Program-made: the position numbers and the translations under genes
Assembly (NCBI GenBank): GCA_021772615.1
Contig: JAJFLQ010000104.1
Coordinates: 1-64,000 of the forward strand
Reading direction: 5' to 3'
Source: Verrucomicrobiota bacterium
GTDB taxonomy: Bacteria; Verrucomicrobiota; Lentisphaeria; JABSQK01; JAJFLO01
Length of the DNA: 64,000 nucleotides
In this document: positions 1-10,307 of the stretch, in pieces
Layout of the letters: each line of letters opens with the position of its first letter
Position numbering within the stretch: the stretch's first letter is position 1
Notes under the pieces: generated by a model
Databases searched by the model: none
What the model saw: only the letters and a program-made list of their open reading frames with translations
Told to the model about the DNA's origin: nothing

Positions 1-2482
1 CGCTGGTTCGCATGTCGGACCAGCCGGAAAAGTCAGGGAATTTGCTGAATATTGTGAACACACCGGCACTGTCGCTTGCCGACAGGGCTAGTGGATTGCC
101 ATAGTACATCTCGAATCCTGTCGTACCGCTGTCGGACGCCAGCACCCAGACCACGGACGTGCCAGTCGCGTCCCAGTTTTCAATAAAGTAGTTGAGCTCG
201 TTACCGCTGACGTCGCGAAAACGAAGATCATGACCCAGCACATGCGCCGCGGCGTAGTCAAATGTGCCGGGCGTCAATCGTATTTCCACGGGAACATTGG
301 CTGTATTGGTGGGGACGGAGAGGCTGATCGCACGCTTGAACGGGAAGGTATCGTCCGCGCCTGACGTAAATATCGGCGCTGTGCCGGTTGCGATTGCGGC
401 GTTGCCTGCGAGAAGCCCGTCATTGTTGTTGCCTGATGCATCATCGGCATTGCCGCCGTCAAAACCCAGGTGCAATGCGGGTGTTGTTTCGGCATCGAGC
501 ACCCGGGCGTTCATCGTAGCCTGAATGTCGGCTGCTGACCGGGCGGTATTCCAGATGCGAACCTCGTCGATATCGCCCTTGTACGAGTGTTCTTCCACGC
601 CGGGCGCCGAATTCCAGAAATCACCGATAAAGATGTCGTCTGTTGTAAATTCATTCACGGTAAGGTTGGTTATCGCCGTCTGTCTTGACGCGTCTTCGAC
701 ACCATTGATAAACAGTTTCAGTGCTCCGTTGTCGTACGTAAAGGCGACATGATACCAGATGTCGTCGGAGAGCAGCGCGTTGGACGACAGACTGTCGGTG
801 ACAAAGCCGCTGTCGGAATTCGCGATCCGGACGGACAACAGACCGCTGTTTGTCACGTAGAAAATAAAGGTCCCCGCATTTGATGAACTGAGCCACTTCG
901 CCGCAATCCAATAGTTGTGAAATGCCGGTTGCGTGGCGCGATCCTTTGTTCGAATCAACGCTTCGACCGTAATGGTGTGCGTGATGTCCAGCGACTCATC
1001 GTCGCCTATGAGCACCCAGTCGCGGTCGCCGTCCAACTCGACGTGGCTGCCTGCATCGCGATCGGCTTCGGGTGCGACCGGCGCCGTTGATAACACGAAT
1101 GCGGCGGTACCATTAAGGTCGGCATCATTGCTGTTGGTCGTGATATCCGCGGCGACGGTACCCTCGGGTTCGTTGAAATTCCAGTATCCGATCAATCCGG
1201 ATTCTGTGCCGGTCAACTCCGTGAAGAGCGACGCCTGAATCTGTGCCGGAGTGCGCGCTACCGCCCAAATTTGGAGATCGTCTACGAAGCCGTCGTAAAA
1301 AATCGTGCCGGTGCTGTCGATGCCCGCTCGGAACGCAGCGGTATTCTGAATATTTCCGATTGTCACTGCGGCAGTCGCCACTTCTATCCCGTTTACATAC
1401 ACGGTCAGCGTACTGTTCAGGGTATCCCGTACAATGGTGACATGGTGCCAGTTGCCGTTGTTGATATCGTACGTCCAGTCGACAATCTCATTGCCAAAAC
1501 GGAAATGATGTTCATCCTCAGCCGCGCTGTTAAACGATAGAATGATACCGAATTGATCTTCGTTCGCGGATCCAGTTCGTTTGTCGAAGTCGAATCGCGT
1601 GGCCTGGTTGGTTCTCAGCCAGAATGAAATGGTCATGTCGCTGTTGTTCGGATCGAATCCGGCGCCAAAGTCGATGTGGCTGCCGTTGCCGTTGATCGCT
1701 ACCGCAGACCTGACGTCGGTAGCAATCGCACTGACCGGGGCGCCCGACGCGATTGTTCCTGCATCGCCTACAGTGTTTCCGTCGTTTCCGTTCGCACTCG
1801 CATCAGTAACGGAACCACCGCTGACGTCATTGAAATTCCAATACGCGACCAGACCGGTCTCGGTGCCGGCAAGCTCGGTATCCTTCGCCGCCACGATGTC
1901 CGACTCCGTGCGCGCGACGTTCCAGATGCGCACGTCATCGATCTGGCCGGTGAAAAATCGGCTAAATGTGCCGCCACCCCATGACGCGCCAATATTCACA
2001 GCGCGCGTATTTTGTGCAATGCCCCCTGACACCGTGACGCTGCCGTCGAGGACACCGTCAACGTACAGCCGTATTTCGTCGCCGTCGACGACGCCGGCGA
2101 CGTGGTGCCATACCCCGTCGGCCAGGTCCGCCGAGGAACCCACGCTTGAATCAAAGTCTGTTCCGTCGCCGAAGAACCACAGTAATGTACCGTCTGGCAG
2201 CCCCTGAAAACCCCAGCCGGTATTGTCTCCGAACCCGTGGCTCTTGTCTATCAACAACCAGTGGTCGCCCGGGCTTGTATTCGTCATATTGAACCAGGCC
2301 TCGACCGTAATGTCGCCGGTGAAATCGAGGCTGGCACTGTGAAGTACGGACACGAAGTCCCCGGAACCATCGAGGTTCAACGCTTCGTTCTGGCCGTACG
2401 ACGCCGGCAACAGCACGAGCAGGCATGTCGTTGCCGCCGTGAAGACCTGGATCATGGTATGTTTATGTCGGGCGTACATCAT
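1..2482 (-). CDS. Secreted LamG-repeat / DUF2341 protein (3' end outside window)
   Basis: The frame is open from 2482 to the window edge, so the C-terminus is missing. The N-terminus has a basic segment followed by a hydrophobic stretch ending at ASYGQ, a signal peptide. In-frame ATGs at 2482, 2479 and 2455 compete and none has a clear ribosome site; 2482 directly follows an in-frame stop. Three LamG (concanavalin A-like) domains follow, each with the typical pattern of an LDGSGDFV-like opening, a WHHVA-like strand, a YVDG/YVNG strand and an IDDVRIWNVAR-type ending (roughly 2380-1830, 1700-1240 and 1060-520). After them, at about 350-60, comes a DUF2341-like domain (DLRFRDVSGNEL, then a WD motif, then YYGNP). 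LamG proteins bind glycans or proteins at the cell surface; the ligand here is unknown. It lies 130 bp downstream of another giant secreted protein on the same strand, probably co-transcribed. Confidence 0.85.
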   Translation of the reverse strand, partial: MMYARHKHTMIQVFTAATTCLLVLLPASYGQNEALNLDGSGDFVSVLHSASLDFTGDITVEAWFNMTNTSPGDHWLLIDKSHGFGDNTGWGFQGLPDGTLLWFFGDGTDFDSSVGSSADLADGVWHHVAGVVDGDEIRLYVDGVLDGSVTVSGGIAQNTRAVNIGASWGGGTFSRFFTGQIDDVRIWNVARTESDIVAAKDTELAGTETGLVAYWNFNDVSGGSVTDASANGNDGNTVGDAGTIASGAPVSAIATDVRSAVAINGNGSHIDFGAGFDPNNSDMTISFWLRTNQATRFDFDKRTGSANEDQFGIILSFNSAAEDEHHFRFGNEIVDWTYDINNGNWHHVTIVRDTLNSTLTVYVNGIEVATAAVTIGNIQNTAAFRAGIDSTGTIFYDGFVDDLQIWAVARTPAQIQASLFTELTGTESGLIGYWNFNEPEGTVAADITTNSNDADLNGTAAFVLSTAPVAPEADRDAGSHVELDGDRDWVLIGDDESLDITHTITVEALIRTKDRATQPAFHNYWIAAKWLSSSNAGTFIFYVTNSGLLSVRIANSDSGFVTDSLSSNALLSDDIWYHVAFTYDNGALKLFINGVEDASRQTAITNLTVNEFTTDDIFIGDFWNSAPGVEEHSYKGDIDEVRIWNTARSAADIQATMNARVLDAETTPALHLGFDGGNADDASGNNNDGLLAGNAAIATGTAPIFTSGADDTFPFKRAISLSVPTNTANVPVEIRLTPGTFDYAAAHVLGHDLRFRDVSGNELNYFIENWDATGTSVVWVLASDSGTTGFEMYYGNPLALSASDSAGVFTIFSKFPDFSGWSDMRTS

Positions 2483-2612
2483 CTATCCGGTTGGTCCACA
2501 TTCGAACTTCCGCCATATTGGATGCCTTGAAACATGTTGCAATTATCCTGATCAACGCGTGTTGCAGCCGATCGTCGCACCACAAATTCGGGTATCGAGG
2601 CTGCGGCGCGCG

Positions 2613-5600
2613 TCAATCCTCGAACACGGTGCTGTTGATAGTGAGTCCAATTCTGTTGATAATGGATATCGCATCTGTTGGAGAGATTGCTCCATCACCA
2701 TCAATATCGCCGCCACTCGAGTCGTCGGTCTGCCCCAGGCGGTTGATCACAAAGATTGCATCGGTGGGCGAGATCACCCCGTCAGCCGGGTTCACGTCCC
2801 AAGGGAAAAAGGTAATATCGTCAAGGTCCACGCCCTGGCCGATGTTGATGTTATTCGCCTCGAGGTTCTCCACGACATCGCCGCCCACATCAATGACCAA
2901 CCCGAGGACATCCGCGTTGGTTGCGGCTGCATTGGACGAGTCCGGCGGATCATCGCTCATCGCGCGAGCGTACAGAAGCGTTCGGTCAAGCGCAATCGTG
3001 ACGTTTTGTGTAACGGACTCGTGTGGCGTCAAGTTGAGAAAGGGGACGGACGCCGCCACAATGTCATCGCCGTTTCCGATCTGGTCGTCATCGGAGAGCA
3101 CGATGTTGACCGAGAACGGGCCGCTGTCGAAATTTCCCTGATTCGTAATCGTGAACGATGCCTGCGTTGTGCCCTGTGTGACGTTGTCGGGACTCACGTC
3201 GAATCCGGTGCTGCGCAGGTCCGGCATGCCAATGGATGCGATGGCGTAGACGCCGTCGCCAAACGTTCCGTTGCCCTGGGAGAAGGTCGCGAATACCTCG
3301 CGCGGCCCGTCGTTTTCCCCGGATTCCTCCGGGTAGTGAACAAAAATTCGAATTGGATTGGCGCCGGCCGCAGAGAAGCCCGGTAACGCGATGCCGCTTT
3401 CGTCAACCTCTTTCCAGGCCGTCACGTGCATGGTTTCGCCTTCTTTGTAGATCGCGGAGCCTACGCACTGGTTATTCTCGAAGACGGCGACGGCCGTGCC
3501 CGGCACTAGAATACCGCCGGCATCTTCGATCACGATATTGTACGGTTGCCCGGTGGCGGCAACGCTTTCAAAGATGCATTCATGGTCCGCAGTCTGTATG
3601 GACCCCCCTCCGACCGGCGCCGGGCCCGTGATGGTGTAACTGAAGTCGACGGGAGTGGCAACCTCGGGTTTGAGCAGGACTTGATAGCCCAGTCCGGGGA
3701 CCATGTCGACAATCGTATTCACCGCCATGTCGGGCTCGAACATCAGGCCCGTCGAAGTTTGAACGGCGGCGATGGAATCGTTGATATCGCCGAACGCGGT
3801 GGTGACGTCCTGCGGTCCGGAACCCAGGAACGCGATGGCATTCCACTGTGCCGGTTCAAGTGTAATAGTGAATGCGGCCGGGTCGATGGTAACGCCTTCG
3901 ATCGTGAGCGTTTCAGCATTGTCGGCGAAGACGCGATAGCCGTCACGGATATCGATGTCGCCGATCGAATTGACCGGAAATTCGGGGAGCAACACCTGTC
4001 CCTGATCGTTGTCGGCGATGCGCAGCGATGCTACGCTGCTGAACACGGTCTCCGCATCAGGAAACCGCGGCAAGAGGTTGGTCGAAATCAGATTGAATAT
4101 GCCGGCGCTGATGGCGATGTCCTGCGTCACAAAAATGGTGCCGTCCAGCGTTGCGCTGGAGAACAGGTTATGCGCAAAGCTTCCTGTTCCAATTGCGAAT
4201 ATCGGCGTCGTCACCGCCTCGCGATCTCCGGAGATGTCGTAGATTCTAAATGACATCGGGTTGCCGGAGAATCCGCCGGCGCCGCCCCATAGCGTCAAAA
4301 CCAGATTAAAGTCGCCCGCGAATCGTGCTGCACCTACAAGGCGTTCGTCGTCAAACACGCCGATTTCGTCACCGGTATCAATGGTGTTCTGTCCGTCGAA
4401 GCCGGTGATTGCGGCATGGGTTATCACGACGGTATAGGTGCTTCCCGTTTGATCAATTGCGAGCGGATCGAAGTGCGTGGGCGTGGCAGGCACGACTGTA
4501 CCGTACGAGAGCGCCAGCTCGTAGTCGATCTGGGATTCATCGAATCCCACGACACCATTTTCATCCGGTATGTCTGTGAAGATCGGTGTTGTGTGGGTAT
4601 TCGTACCGTTAATCCCGATATCTGCAAAGGCGAAAGGAATGGTTGCAGCCATTGCCGGTGCGACCACGTATGTCTCGATGTCCGGCAGCGTAAACGGCAG
4701 CAGCTCTAATGTGGGCGGCGACACGTTCGTCACCAGCCCCGCGCCGCTGTGAAGCGTCATGTTCGCCGGGGACGGTGAACGATCGACCGTGTCCGTATGT
4801 AGGGGCCAATAGCCGACGAGACCAGGTTCGTCGCCGTCTAGAGCTGCGTCGCGGAATTCGCGAATTTCGTCTTCTTTCCGGGCGACGTTCCAGACCCGGA
4901 CCTCGGCGAGATAGCCAACCATGTGGTGACCGCCGTCGTGCGCGCGCCGGCCAATCTCAAACACATGCCCCCAGTTATGAATCGGTAACGGTGCTGCAGT
5001 ATCAAACGATTCCAAAAATGATCCGTCAACGTAAAACGAAATGGTGCGATCCCCGTCCCACGTTGCCGCAACGTGGTGCCATTCGCCAAACGGCAGCACA
5101 TAACTTGATGTCCAATTCTGGAACAGAGCACTGCCCAACATGTTGTAACCCTTGTACATGCCCAGGCGATTGCTGCTGTTAACATAAAATTGGTACTCCT
5201 GAAAGTTCTTGCCCATGAACTCGAAATGCCCATCCGACTGCCGGCGGATCCAACATTCCATCGTCAACTGGTTTAAGCTCGACAGTTTGCCAATGTTACC
5301 GACCTGTCCGAATTCGGTAGTATCGCTGAAAAACACCGACCCGACCTCGGTGCCGATCGGCAAGGACAAGTTGAGGTCGCGGCTCCCGGAATTTAGCACC
5401 ACAAGATCCTCGATCAGGCCTTCTTCCGGAATGTCAAGGAGGAACGCCACCGGATCGGGTGAGAACTCCGGCAGCCCCGGCTTCTCTACTGCAGTGTTCG
5501 GCGAGAGGATCGACTCGAACGCACCGTCATACACGCCGCTGACCGCGAATTCGTAGAGAGTATTGTTGACCAGACCGCTGACATCTGCTGTCAGCGCCGC

Positions 5601-8600
5601 GGTATTGCTGAAAAACGTAAAATCCGTTTCGCCGTCGGCACGATGGTAGACGTTGTAACTGAGCAGGGTACCGTTTACGGCGTTGTCAACGGCGGTCCAG
5701 CCGATTGAGACTGTCCCGTCCGCGTATGCCTCTGTACTGATCGTATGTGGATTGCCCGCGTCACGGTAGAGCGCGCCGATATCGGCGAAGGTCCCGTCCA
5801 GGTCGTAGTCGTTTCTATCACCTGCGTCGATGTGCGGCGACGTCGCTGCCAGCGTAAAATCGAGTTCGTCGCCGTCTGCGAAGGTGAATTCCGGCGCTTC
5901 GCTGATGTTGAGGTAGATGTCGCCAAGGTCGCCGTTTTCATTGGTCGAATTGAATATCAGCGCATCGACCGGAAGGTTGTTTAGATCGGACGTATGGCCG
6001 TCGCTGTTGCCGAAGATATTGTTGAAACGAACCGCCTCGCCGGCGCCGTTGATCGGCGCGTTGGCGCGAATGCCGAATTGCCCGTTGTTAATTATCGCAT
6101 TGCCAATAATAATTTCGGTGCCGGTGGCGTGGTTGATTTCAATACCGTCACTGCCGTTCTGGTAAAAGATGTTGTATGTGATTGTCGATGTGAATGATGT
6201 ATTGCCTTTGTGTAGGCCGTCGTGGAAATTATACGCGACGATGTTGCGTGTGATCGTGGGATTGTTCTCGGTGCTGGTGTTGTAGAGAATACCGTGACTG
6301 TGATTGTTGGCGATGATGTTGTCGCGCACTGTTCCATGCATGCGATGGTGAAAACGGACACCCGGCGAGTCATTGGTCGACGGATTGCCGTTACGCGTGA
6401 ATGTACAGCGCTCGATGATGCTCTGCGGCAGGACACGATGGAATAGGTAGATGCCATTGTCTCTGTTATTATCGACCACTGTATCGGAGACTAGCACGGT
6501 GACCCAATCGCGATTGACGTCGTTCACACGGATACCGTCGTTCGAATTGTTCCTCACCATACAGTTTTCCATTGTCAGGTCGGCCTCGTCCGTGCGGACC
6601 CCGTGTGCGTTGTTGTCGTCGATATCGCAGTTTATCAACGTCAAGCTGCCGCGACGATCCTTGAAAATGCCGTTGCTGTTGTTGTGCGCAATCCGTGTGT
6701 CTTCGAAGCGTACATGGGATGTGTTACTGCTCGTTTCGTCCGACGACATGCCGCCGCCGCTGTTGTTGTGGATGTCGAAATTGATAAACGTCGGGTCCGC
6801 ATTCTCCACCCAGATGCCGGAGCTTGAATTGTTGTAGACCTCTACGTTCTCGAGTTGTGGATCCGATCCGTCGCCGCGGAGGTCCAGGCCGTTGCTCGAA
6901 TTCTCGCGAACAACCGAATCCAGTATACGCGCATTGGAATCCGTCCAGAAAATTCCGTCAACCGCAAATTCAACAACCGCATGCTGCACCAGGGAGTTGT
7001 CGTCGGACGTACCGTTGAAATCAATCCCGGCCCACTGCCCACGTGCCTTTTGCTGGTTTGCCGGGAGCGATGTGAACAGAATTTTGGATTCTGGTGTGCC
7101 AATCGCTGTCAGCAATCCGTTGACATCGAGTTGGAACGCTCCAACGAATCGGACTTCGGACCCGGGAAGTATCGTCAGCGTCTCGCCCGCAGGTACTACC
7201 ACGTCGCCGTGAATCGAGAAAATCCCGTCCCAGGTACCCGAAACATCACCGGCTTCGACAACGGTGCCGAGAAAATCCAGGGTGATTGAGCCCATGTCGA
7301 GGTCGTCGATAATCGATTCATTCGTCAGGGCGGGGAAGTCCTGATAATTGCCGATTGAGTAGGTCACGTCATACACACCGGCTGCGATGACAGTCTCGAA
7401 AAAGCCCAATGCGTTGGTCGTCACCTCATGAAACACCGCTGACGGTGAAATCGGGTTAAATGTGATCGCGATATTGGCGTGGTTCGAAGCGAATTCGAGA
7501 AATATCTCTCCGCGAATCGTGACTTCCAACGCATCGTTTGTGAGTACTTGGCCGGCAATAGCATGCTCGGTAACCACGCCACCGATGTCATACACCGCGG
7601 TGACGACATAGTGATATGTCGTAAAATCAAGAAGGCCGGAGTCGTCGAAACTGAAATCCGACGCGCCCAAGGCGGCGACCCTGTTTCCGATTTCCGGCGG
7701 TTCGTCCGGGGCGAGCGTCCGGTAGACTGAAAATCCGGTGAGATTAGCGGTATTTTCCGGCTGCGACCAGTTGATGGTTGTCGTGCCGTCGGTATTGGCG
7801 GTTGCGGTCATATTGACCGGAGCGCTTCCCGTCACAGCATAGGAGAAGATCTCCGCGGGAGCGGCGATTGGCAGGTTGTACGTGGTTGAAGCCGTCGCTG
7901 CTTCAAGGTAATACTCAACCGTGGCGCCGCCGTTCTGCGCCGGCAGGCTGGCCGTGAACCGCGTGTTGTCGCTGGTCGTCATGGCGATCTCATTGAACGT
8001 CTCTTCGCCGGCCAGGCGGAAAAATACGCCGGCGGACGTAATCGGATCGCCGTTGTCGTCACAGATGAAGGCCTCGATATGCCTTACCGTACTCACGGCG
8101 TCCGTCGCGCTTTGCGGCGTGTCTAGTAGTGGCGTATGCGCAATATTCAGGAAATCTCCTGAAAACGACGCAGGACTTTGGTCGGTGATTGCGACCGCCG
8201 GTGAATCGATGCGAATACGACCGTCACCGCCATCGCCGCCGGACCGGTCCTGCTCCGGCCAGCAACCGGTACAGGTTTTTGGTCCGCCGATTGCACCTTC
8301 GGCTTTCAGCTCGTTCACGGTGACGCTCTTGGCGATCAGATGTACCGAACCCCCTGCACCGCCACCACCGCCACCGTCGGTGTCATTGACGGCATGAGGG
8401 TCGGAAGTCGTGCCGGCCGTGCCGTTACTGACAATGCTGTCTGCATTAATCTCGGATGCATATATAAGGATAATGCCGCCGCCTTCGCCGCCGCGGGCTT
8501 CCGTCGAGTCATTACGGTTGGAGTCGTTATCGTCGCCGCCGCCGCCGCCGCCGCCCATCGTCAGCTTGTTGAGCGCGGGATCACCTACGGCGGCGCCGAA

Positions 8601-9323
8601 AATATCCGGCTCGATCGCGCTGCCCTCGCCGTTGGCGCCGTTGCCGCCGCCGCCGCCGCCGTTACCGCTACCGCCGGCGTTGCCCGAGGTACCGGACAGC
8701 TGAATGTTGTAATTACCGTTTACGCCCTCGCCGCGACCGCCGAGCTGGCCGTCTGGGAAATTTCCCAATCCGCCGCGATACCCTTTTGCGGTAGCGTGAA
8801 TTGTCCCGCCTTCGTTGACCACAACAGCGCCGGTCGCACGGAAGAACAGCACGCCGCCGGTTGCGCCGTTCCAGTCGGCACAGGTCAGGGTAGTACTAAC
8901 GGTGACATCGTTGTAATGGGGGACGCGAATAACCTGATGGATGCGTCCGTCGGCGGAACTGAAATCATGTGCAAGTGGGGTTGCCAGGATCAAGATGTTG
9001 TTGCCTGTATCGACGGTCACTACGGTGTGGTTCTCGTACGTCCCTGCGGCGTTCGCGCCGAGATTGGTTTCAGGATCGATCATCGTGATGACAACAATCT
9101 CGTCACCGGCCGAAAAACCGTTCGCGTCGGCTACGTCGAGTGACGTATCACCCGGCGTATTCAAGCCGGTAACGGCAGATCGCACGGCATCGGTTGTGAC
9201 CGTTCCTGATGACACGGTCAGGTCCCCGTCGACACCGGTGCCGAACGGATTCTGCGCACCTGCCTGACATGCCGATAACACTAGCCAGGCGCCGAAAATC
9301 GATAGAAAGGTAGTTGTCTTCAT
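2613..9323 (-). CDS. Giant secreted beta-helix / FN3 / LamG / CARDB protein with dockerin-like C-terminus
   Basis: About 2236 residues. The start at 9323 is chosen because AGGAG lies 7-8 bases upstream and a signal peptide follows; the frame stays open 17 codons further but without a ribosome site. The signal contains LSAC, so lipid attachment at Cys19 is possible, or cleavage after AGA. Domains in order (approximate residues): a Gly-rich segment (200-330), FN3 (500-590), right-handed parallel beta-helix repeats with many NNSNGI-like rungs (740-1120), FN3 (1190-1270), LamG (1330-1510), beta-rich repeats, CARDB (2035-2120), and two dockerin-type calcium loops at the end (DVNPADGVISPTDAI and DIDGDGAISPTDAI). 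No catalytic residues could be assigned. Likely a surface or extracellular adhesin/scaffold. Dockerin-like ends in non-cellulosomal bacteria often serve as anchoring modules, so this need not mean a cellulosome. Confidence 0.88.
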   Translation of the reverse strand: MKTTTFLSIFGAWLVLSACQAGAQNPFGTGVDGDLTVSSGTVTTDAVRSAVTGLNTPGDTSLDVADANGFSAGDEIVVITMIDPETNLGANAAGTYENHTVVTVDTGNNILILATPLAHDFSSADGRIHQVIRVPHYNDVTVSTTLTCADWNGATGGVLFFRATGAVVVNEGGTIHATAKGYRGGLGNFPDGQLGGRGEGVNGNYNIQLSGTSGNAGGSGNGGGGGGNGANGEGSAIEPDIFGAAVGDPALNKLTMGGGGGGGDDNDSNRNDSTEARGGEGGGIILIYASEINADSIVSNGTAGTTSDPHAVNDTDGGGGGGAGGSVHLIAKSVTVNELKAEGAIGGPKTCTGCWPEQDRSGGDGGDGRIRIDSPAVAITDQSPASFSGDFLNIAHTPLLDTPQSATDAVSTVRHIEAFICDDNGDPITSAGVFFRLAGEETFNEIAMTTSDNTRFTASLPAQNGGATVEYYLEAATASTTYNLPIAAPAEIFSYAVTGSAPVNMTATANTDGTTTINWSQPENTANLTGFSVYRTLAPDEPPEIGNRVAALGASDFSFDDSGLLDFTTYHYVVTAVYDIGGVVTEHAIAGQVLTNDALEVTIRGEIFLEFASNHANIAITFNPISPSAVFHEVTTNALGFFETVIAAGVYDVTYSIGNYQDFPALTNESIIDDLDMGSITLDFLGTVVEAGDVSGTWDGIFSIHGDVVVPAGETLTILPGSEVRFVGAFQLDVNGLLTAIGTPESKILFTSLPANQQKARGQWAGIDFNGTSDDNSLVQHAVVEFAVDGIFWTDSNARILDSVVRENSSNGLDLRGDGSDPQLENVEVYNNSSSGIWVENADPTFINFDIHNNSGGGMSSDETSSNTSHVRFEDTRIAHNNSNGIFKDRRGSLTLINCDIDDNNAHGVRTDEADLTMENCMVRNNSNDGIRVNDVNRDWVTVLVSDTVVDNNRDNGIYLFHRVLPQSIIERCTFTRNGNPSTNDSPGVRFHHRMHGTVRDNIIANNHSHGILYNTSTENNPTITRNIVAYNFHDGLHKGNTSFTSTITYNIFYQNGSDGIEINHATGTEIIIGNAIINNGQFGIRANAPINGAGEAVRFNNIFGNSDGHTSDLNNLPVDALIFNSTNENGDLGDIYLNISEAPEFTFADGDELDFTLAATSPHIDAGDRNDYDLDGTFADIGALYRDAGNPHTISTEAYADGTVSIGWTAVDNAVNGTLLSYNVYHRADGETDFTFFSNTAALTADVSGLVNNTLYEFAVSGVYDGAFESILSPNTAVEKPGLPEFSPDPVAFLLDIPEEGLIEDLVVLNSGSRDLNLSLPIGTEVGSVFFSDTTEFGQVGNIGKLSSLNQLTMECWIRRQSDGHFEFMGKNFQEYQFYVNSSNRLGMYKGYNMLGSALFQNWTSSYVLPFGEWHHVAATWDGDRTISFYVDGSFLESFDTAAPLPIHNWGHVFEIGRRAHDGGHHMVGYLAEVRVWNVARKEDEIREFRDAALDGDEPGLVGYWPLHTDTVDRSPSPANMTLHSGAGLVTNVSPPTLELLPFTLPDIETYVVAPAMAATIPFAFADIGINGTNTHTTPIFTDIPDENGVVGFDESQIDYELALSYGTVVPATPTHFDPLAIDQTGSTYTVVITHAAITGFDGQNTIDTGDEIGVFDDERLVGAARFAGDFNLVLTLWGGAGGFSGNPMSFRIYDISGDREAVTTPIFAIGTGSFAHNLFSSATLDGTIFVTQDIAISAGIFNLISTNLLPRFPDAETVFSSVASLRIADNDQGQVLLPEFPVNSIGDIDIRDGYRVFADNAETLTIEGVTIDPAAFTITLEPAQWNAIAFLGSGPQDVTTAFGDINDSIAAVQTSTGLMFEPDMAVNTIVDMVPGLGYQVLLKPEVATPVDFSYTITGPAPVGGGSIQTADHECIFESVAATGQPYNIVIEDAGGILVPGTAVAVFENNQCVGSAIYKEGETMHVTAWKEVDESGIALPGFSAAGANPIRIFVHYPEESGENDGPREVFATFSQGNGTFGDGVYAIASIGMPDLRSTGFDVSPDNVTQGTTQASFTITNQGNFDSGPFSVNIVLSDDDQIGNGDDIVAASVPFLNLTPHESVTQNVTIALDRTLLYARAMSDDPPDSSNAAATNADVLGLVIDVGGDVVENLEANNINIGQGVDLDDITFFPWDVNPADGVISPTDAIFVINRLGQTDDSSGGDIDGDGAISPTDAISIINRIGLTINSTVFED

Positions 9324-9486
9324 GGTGAACTCCTGATCATTATATAATAGGTATGGGTAGTTATGCCGGTGCATTGCTCATGTGTTTCAAATTCATCATC
9401 GATTGCGTATGATTTGTGCGATACGCCCAACGTTGAAAAAGCTAACGCATACTATGATCGTGCGGACGTTTATTGGGCAATAAGCT

Positions 9487-9524
9487 ACAAAAAAACCCGC
9501 AACAAAACACCGTTGTTGCGGGTT
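9487..9524 (-). terminator. Rho-independent terminator of the PEP-CTERM gene
   Basis: An 11-bp perfect inverted repeat (9494-9504 with 9514-9524, stem AACCCGCAACA) has a 9-base loop. On the minus strand it is followed by a run of Ts (9495-9489 complement). It lies about 150 bases past the stop of the PEP-CTERM gene, in the right orientation. The rest of 9324-9671 shows no gene; it holds the leader of the giant beta-helix gene. Confidence 0.85.
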
Positions 9525-9671
9525 AGAGATCTGCCAATATTTGTCCGATACGGTTCCAGCCAATCATCGACGGGCGGAATGATAATGAGCTGTGTTGAAA
9601 ACTCACTCCCATGCGAACACAATTCTCCTCAAACAATGGCAATGGATACTATAACCGCAGCAGAAAATAAT

Positions 9672-10241
9672 TCAACCATTTTGCAGGCGCTCGGGTACAT
9701 TCTGCGCGGCGCGGCGCAGGCCTGCGAGCACGGCCAGTACGGCGCCGAAAATCACCCAGGTTGACGGCTCGGGAATCGGGCCGACCGTAACGCCCTGTTC
9801 CGTCTCGCCGCTACCGCCGAATTCGAAGTATACGATCTCGCCGGGCGAAATGTCGCTGGTAAACGAGAATCCGGCCTGGCTGCTGCCCACAAGTACTTCG
9901 CTCATCATGTCAATTGAAATAAAATCCTGTGCTGCCATCCCTGTTACAGGTGTGCCTGACTGGGCAATCCAGTCTGTGGCCACGGCGACATCGCCCGGGG
10001 GCTGATTCGACATGTCGTCGGGATTCCAGTCAGGGAGAATCGGAAATTCAAGAGACCAGGCAACAATATCAAAGAAACCGGACGTGTTGTCGACGGTATA
10101 GACGTATGTGAACGAACCGTCCTGGTTGGCCGTGTGTGAACCAATTATCGCGGCATCGGAAGTCACCGATACGCAGGTCATGATGATCAATCCAGGCAAC
10201 CAATGGCGTAAGGGCGATCGGGGATGATGTATAATATTCAT
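9672..10241 (-). CDS. PEP-CTERM sorting-domain protein
   Basis: About 189 residues. The start at 10241 is preferred because the next residues form a normal signal peptide (basic, then a hydrophobic stretch ending TSDA), while the frame upstream reads like non-coding sequence and overlaps the sigma-54 site. The C-terminus is a textbook PEP-CTERM signal: IPEPSTW, then a hydrophobic helix of about 15 residues, then LRR. Such proteins are exported, recognised by an exosortase, cut at the PEP motif and attached to the envelope or released into exopolysaccharide. The mature part is a short beta-rich domain of unknown function. No exosortase gene is in this window. A -24/-12 promoter sits just upstream and a strong terminator downstream, so it is probably a single-gene transcript controlled by sigma-54. 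Confidence 0.88.
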   Translation of the reverse strand: MNIIHHPRSPLRHWLPGLIIMTCVSVTSDAAIIGSHTANQDGSFTYVYTVDNTSGFFDIVAWSLEFPILPDWNPDDMSNQPPGDVAVATDWIAQSGTPVTGMAAQDFISIDMMSEVLVGSSQAGFSFTSDISPGEIVYFEFGGSGETEQGVTVGPIPEPSTWVIFGAVLAVLAGLRRAAQNVPERLQNG

Positions 10242-10291
10242 GATGGAGCGGTGGTTCCGGGGTCGGTCGTGCCGTGTTGATATCTCAGCGC

Positions 10292-10307
10292 AGCAATCAG
10301 CGTGCCG
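10292..10307 (-). promoter_or_regulatory. Sigma-54 (-24/-12) promoter of the PEP-CTERM gene
   Basis: Read on the minus strand the site is CGGCAC, five bases, TTGCT, against consensus TGGCAC-N5-TTGCW; only the first base differs. The GG and GC are separated by exactly ten bases. The predicted start of transcription lies near 10281, giving a leader of about 40 bases to the ATG at 10241. PEP-CTERM genes under RpoN control are known from some proteobacteria, and a rpoN gene is present at 35649-36983. Confidence 0.75.

Noticed and set aside
8340..9143. Long plus-strand frame opposite the giant beta-helix gene
   Set aside because: Ala/Val/Gly-rich shadow of the Gly-rich segment on the coding strand.
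9339..9344. TATAAT on the minus strand before the giant beta-helix gene
   Set aside because: It is so close to the ribosome site that a transcript starting there would lose it.
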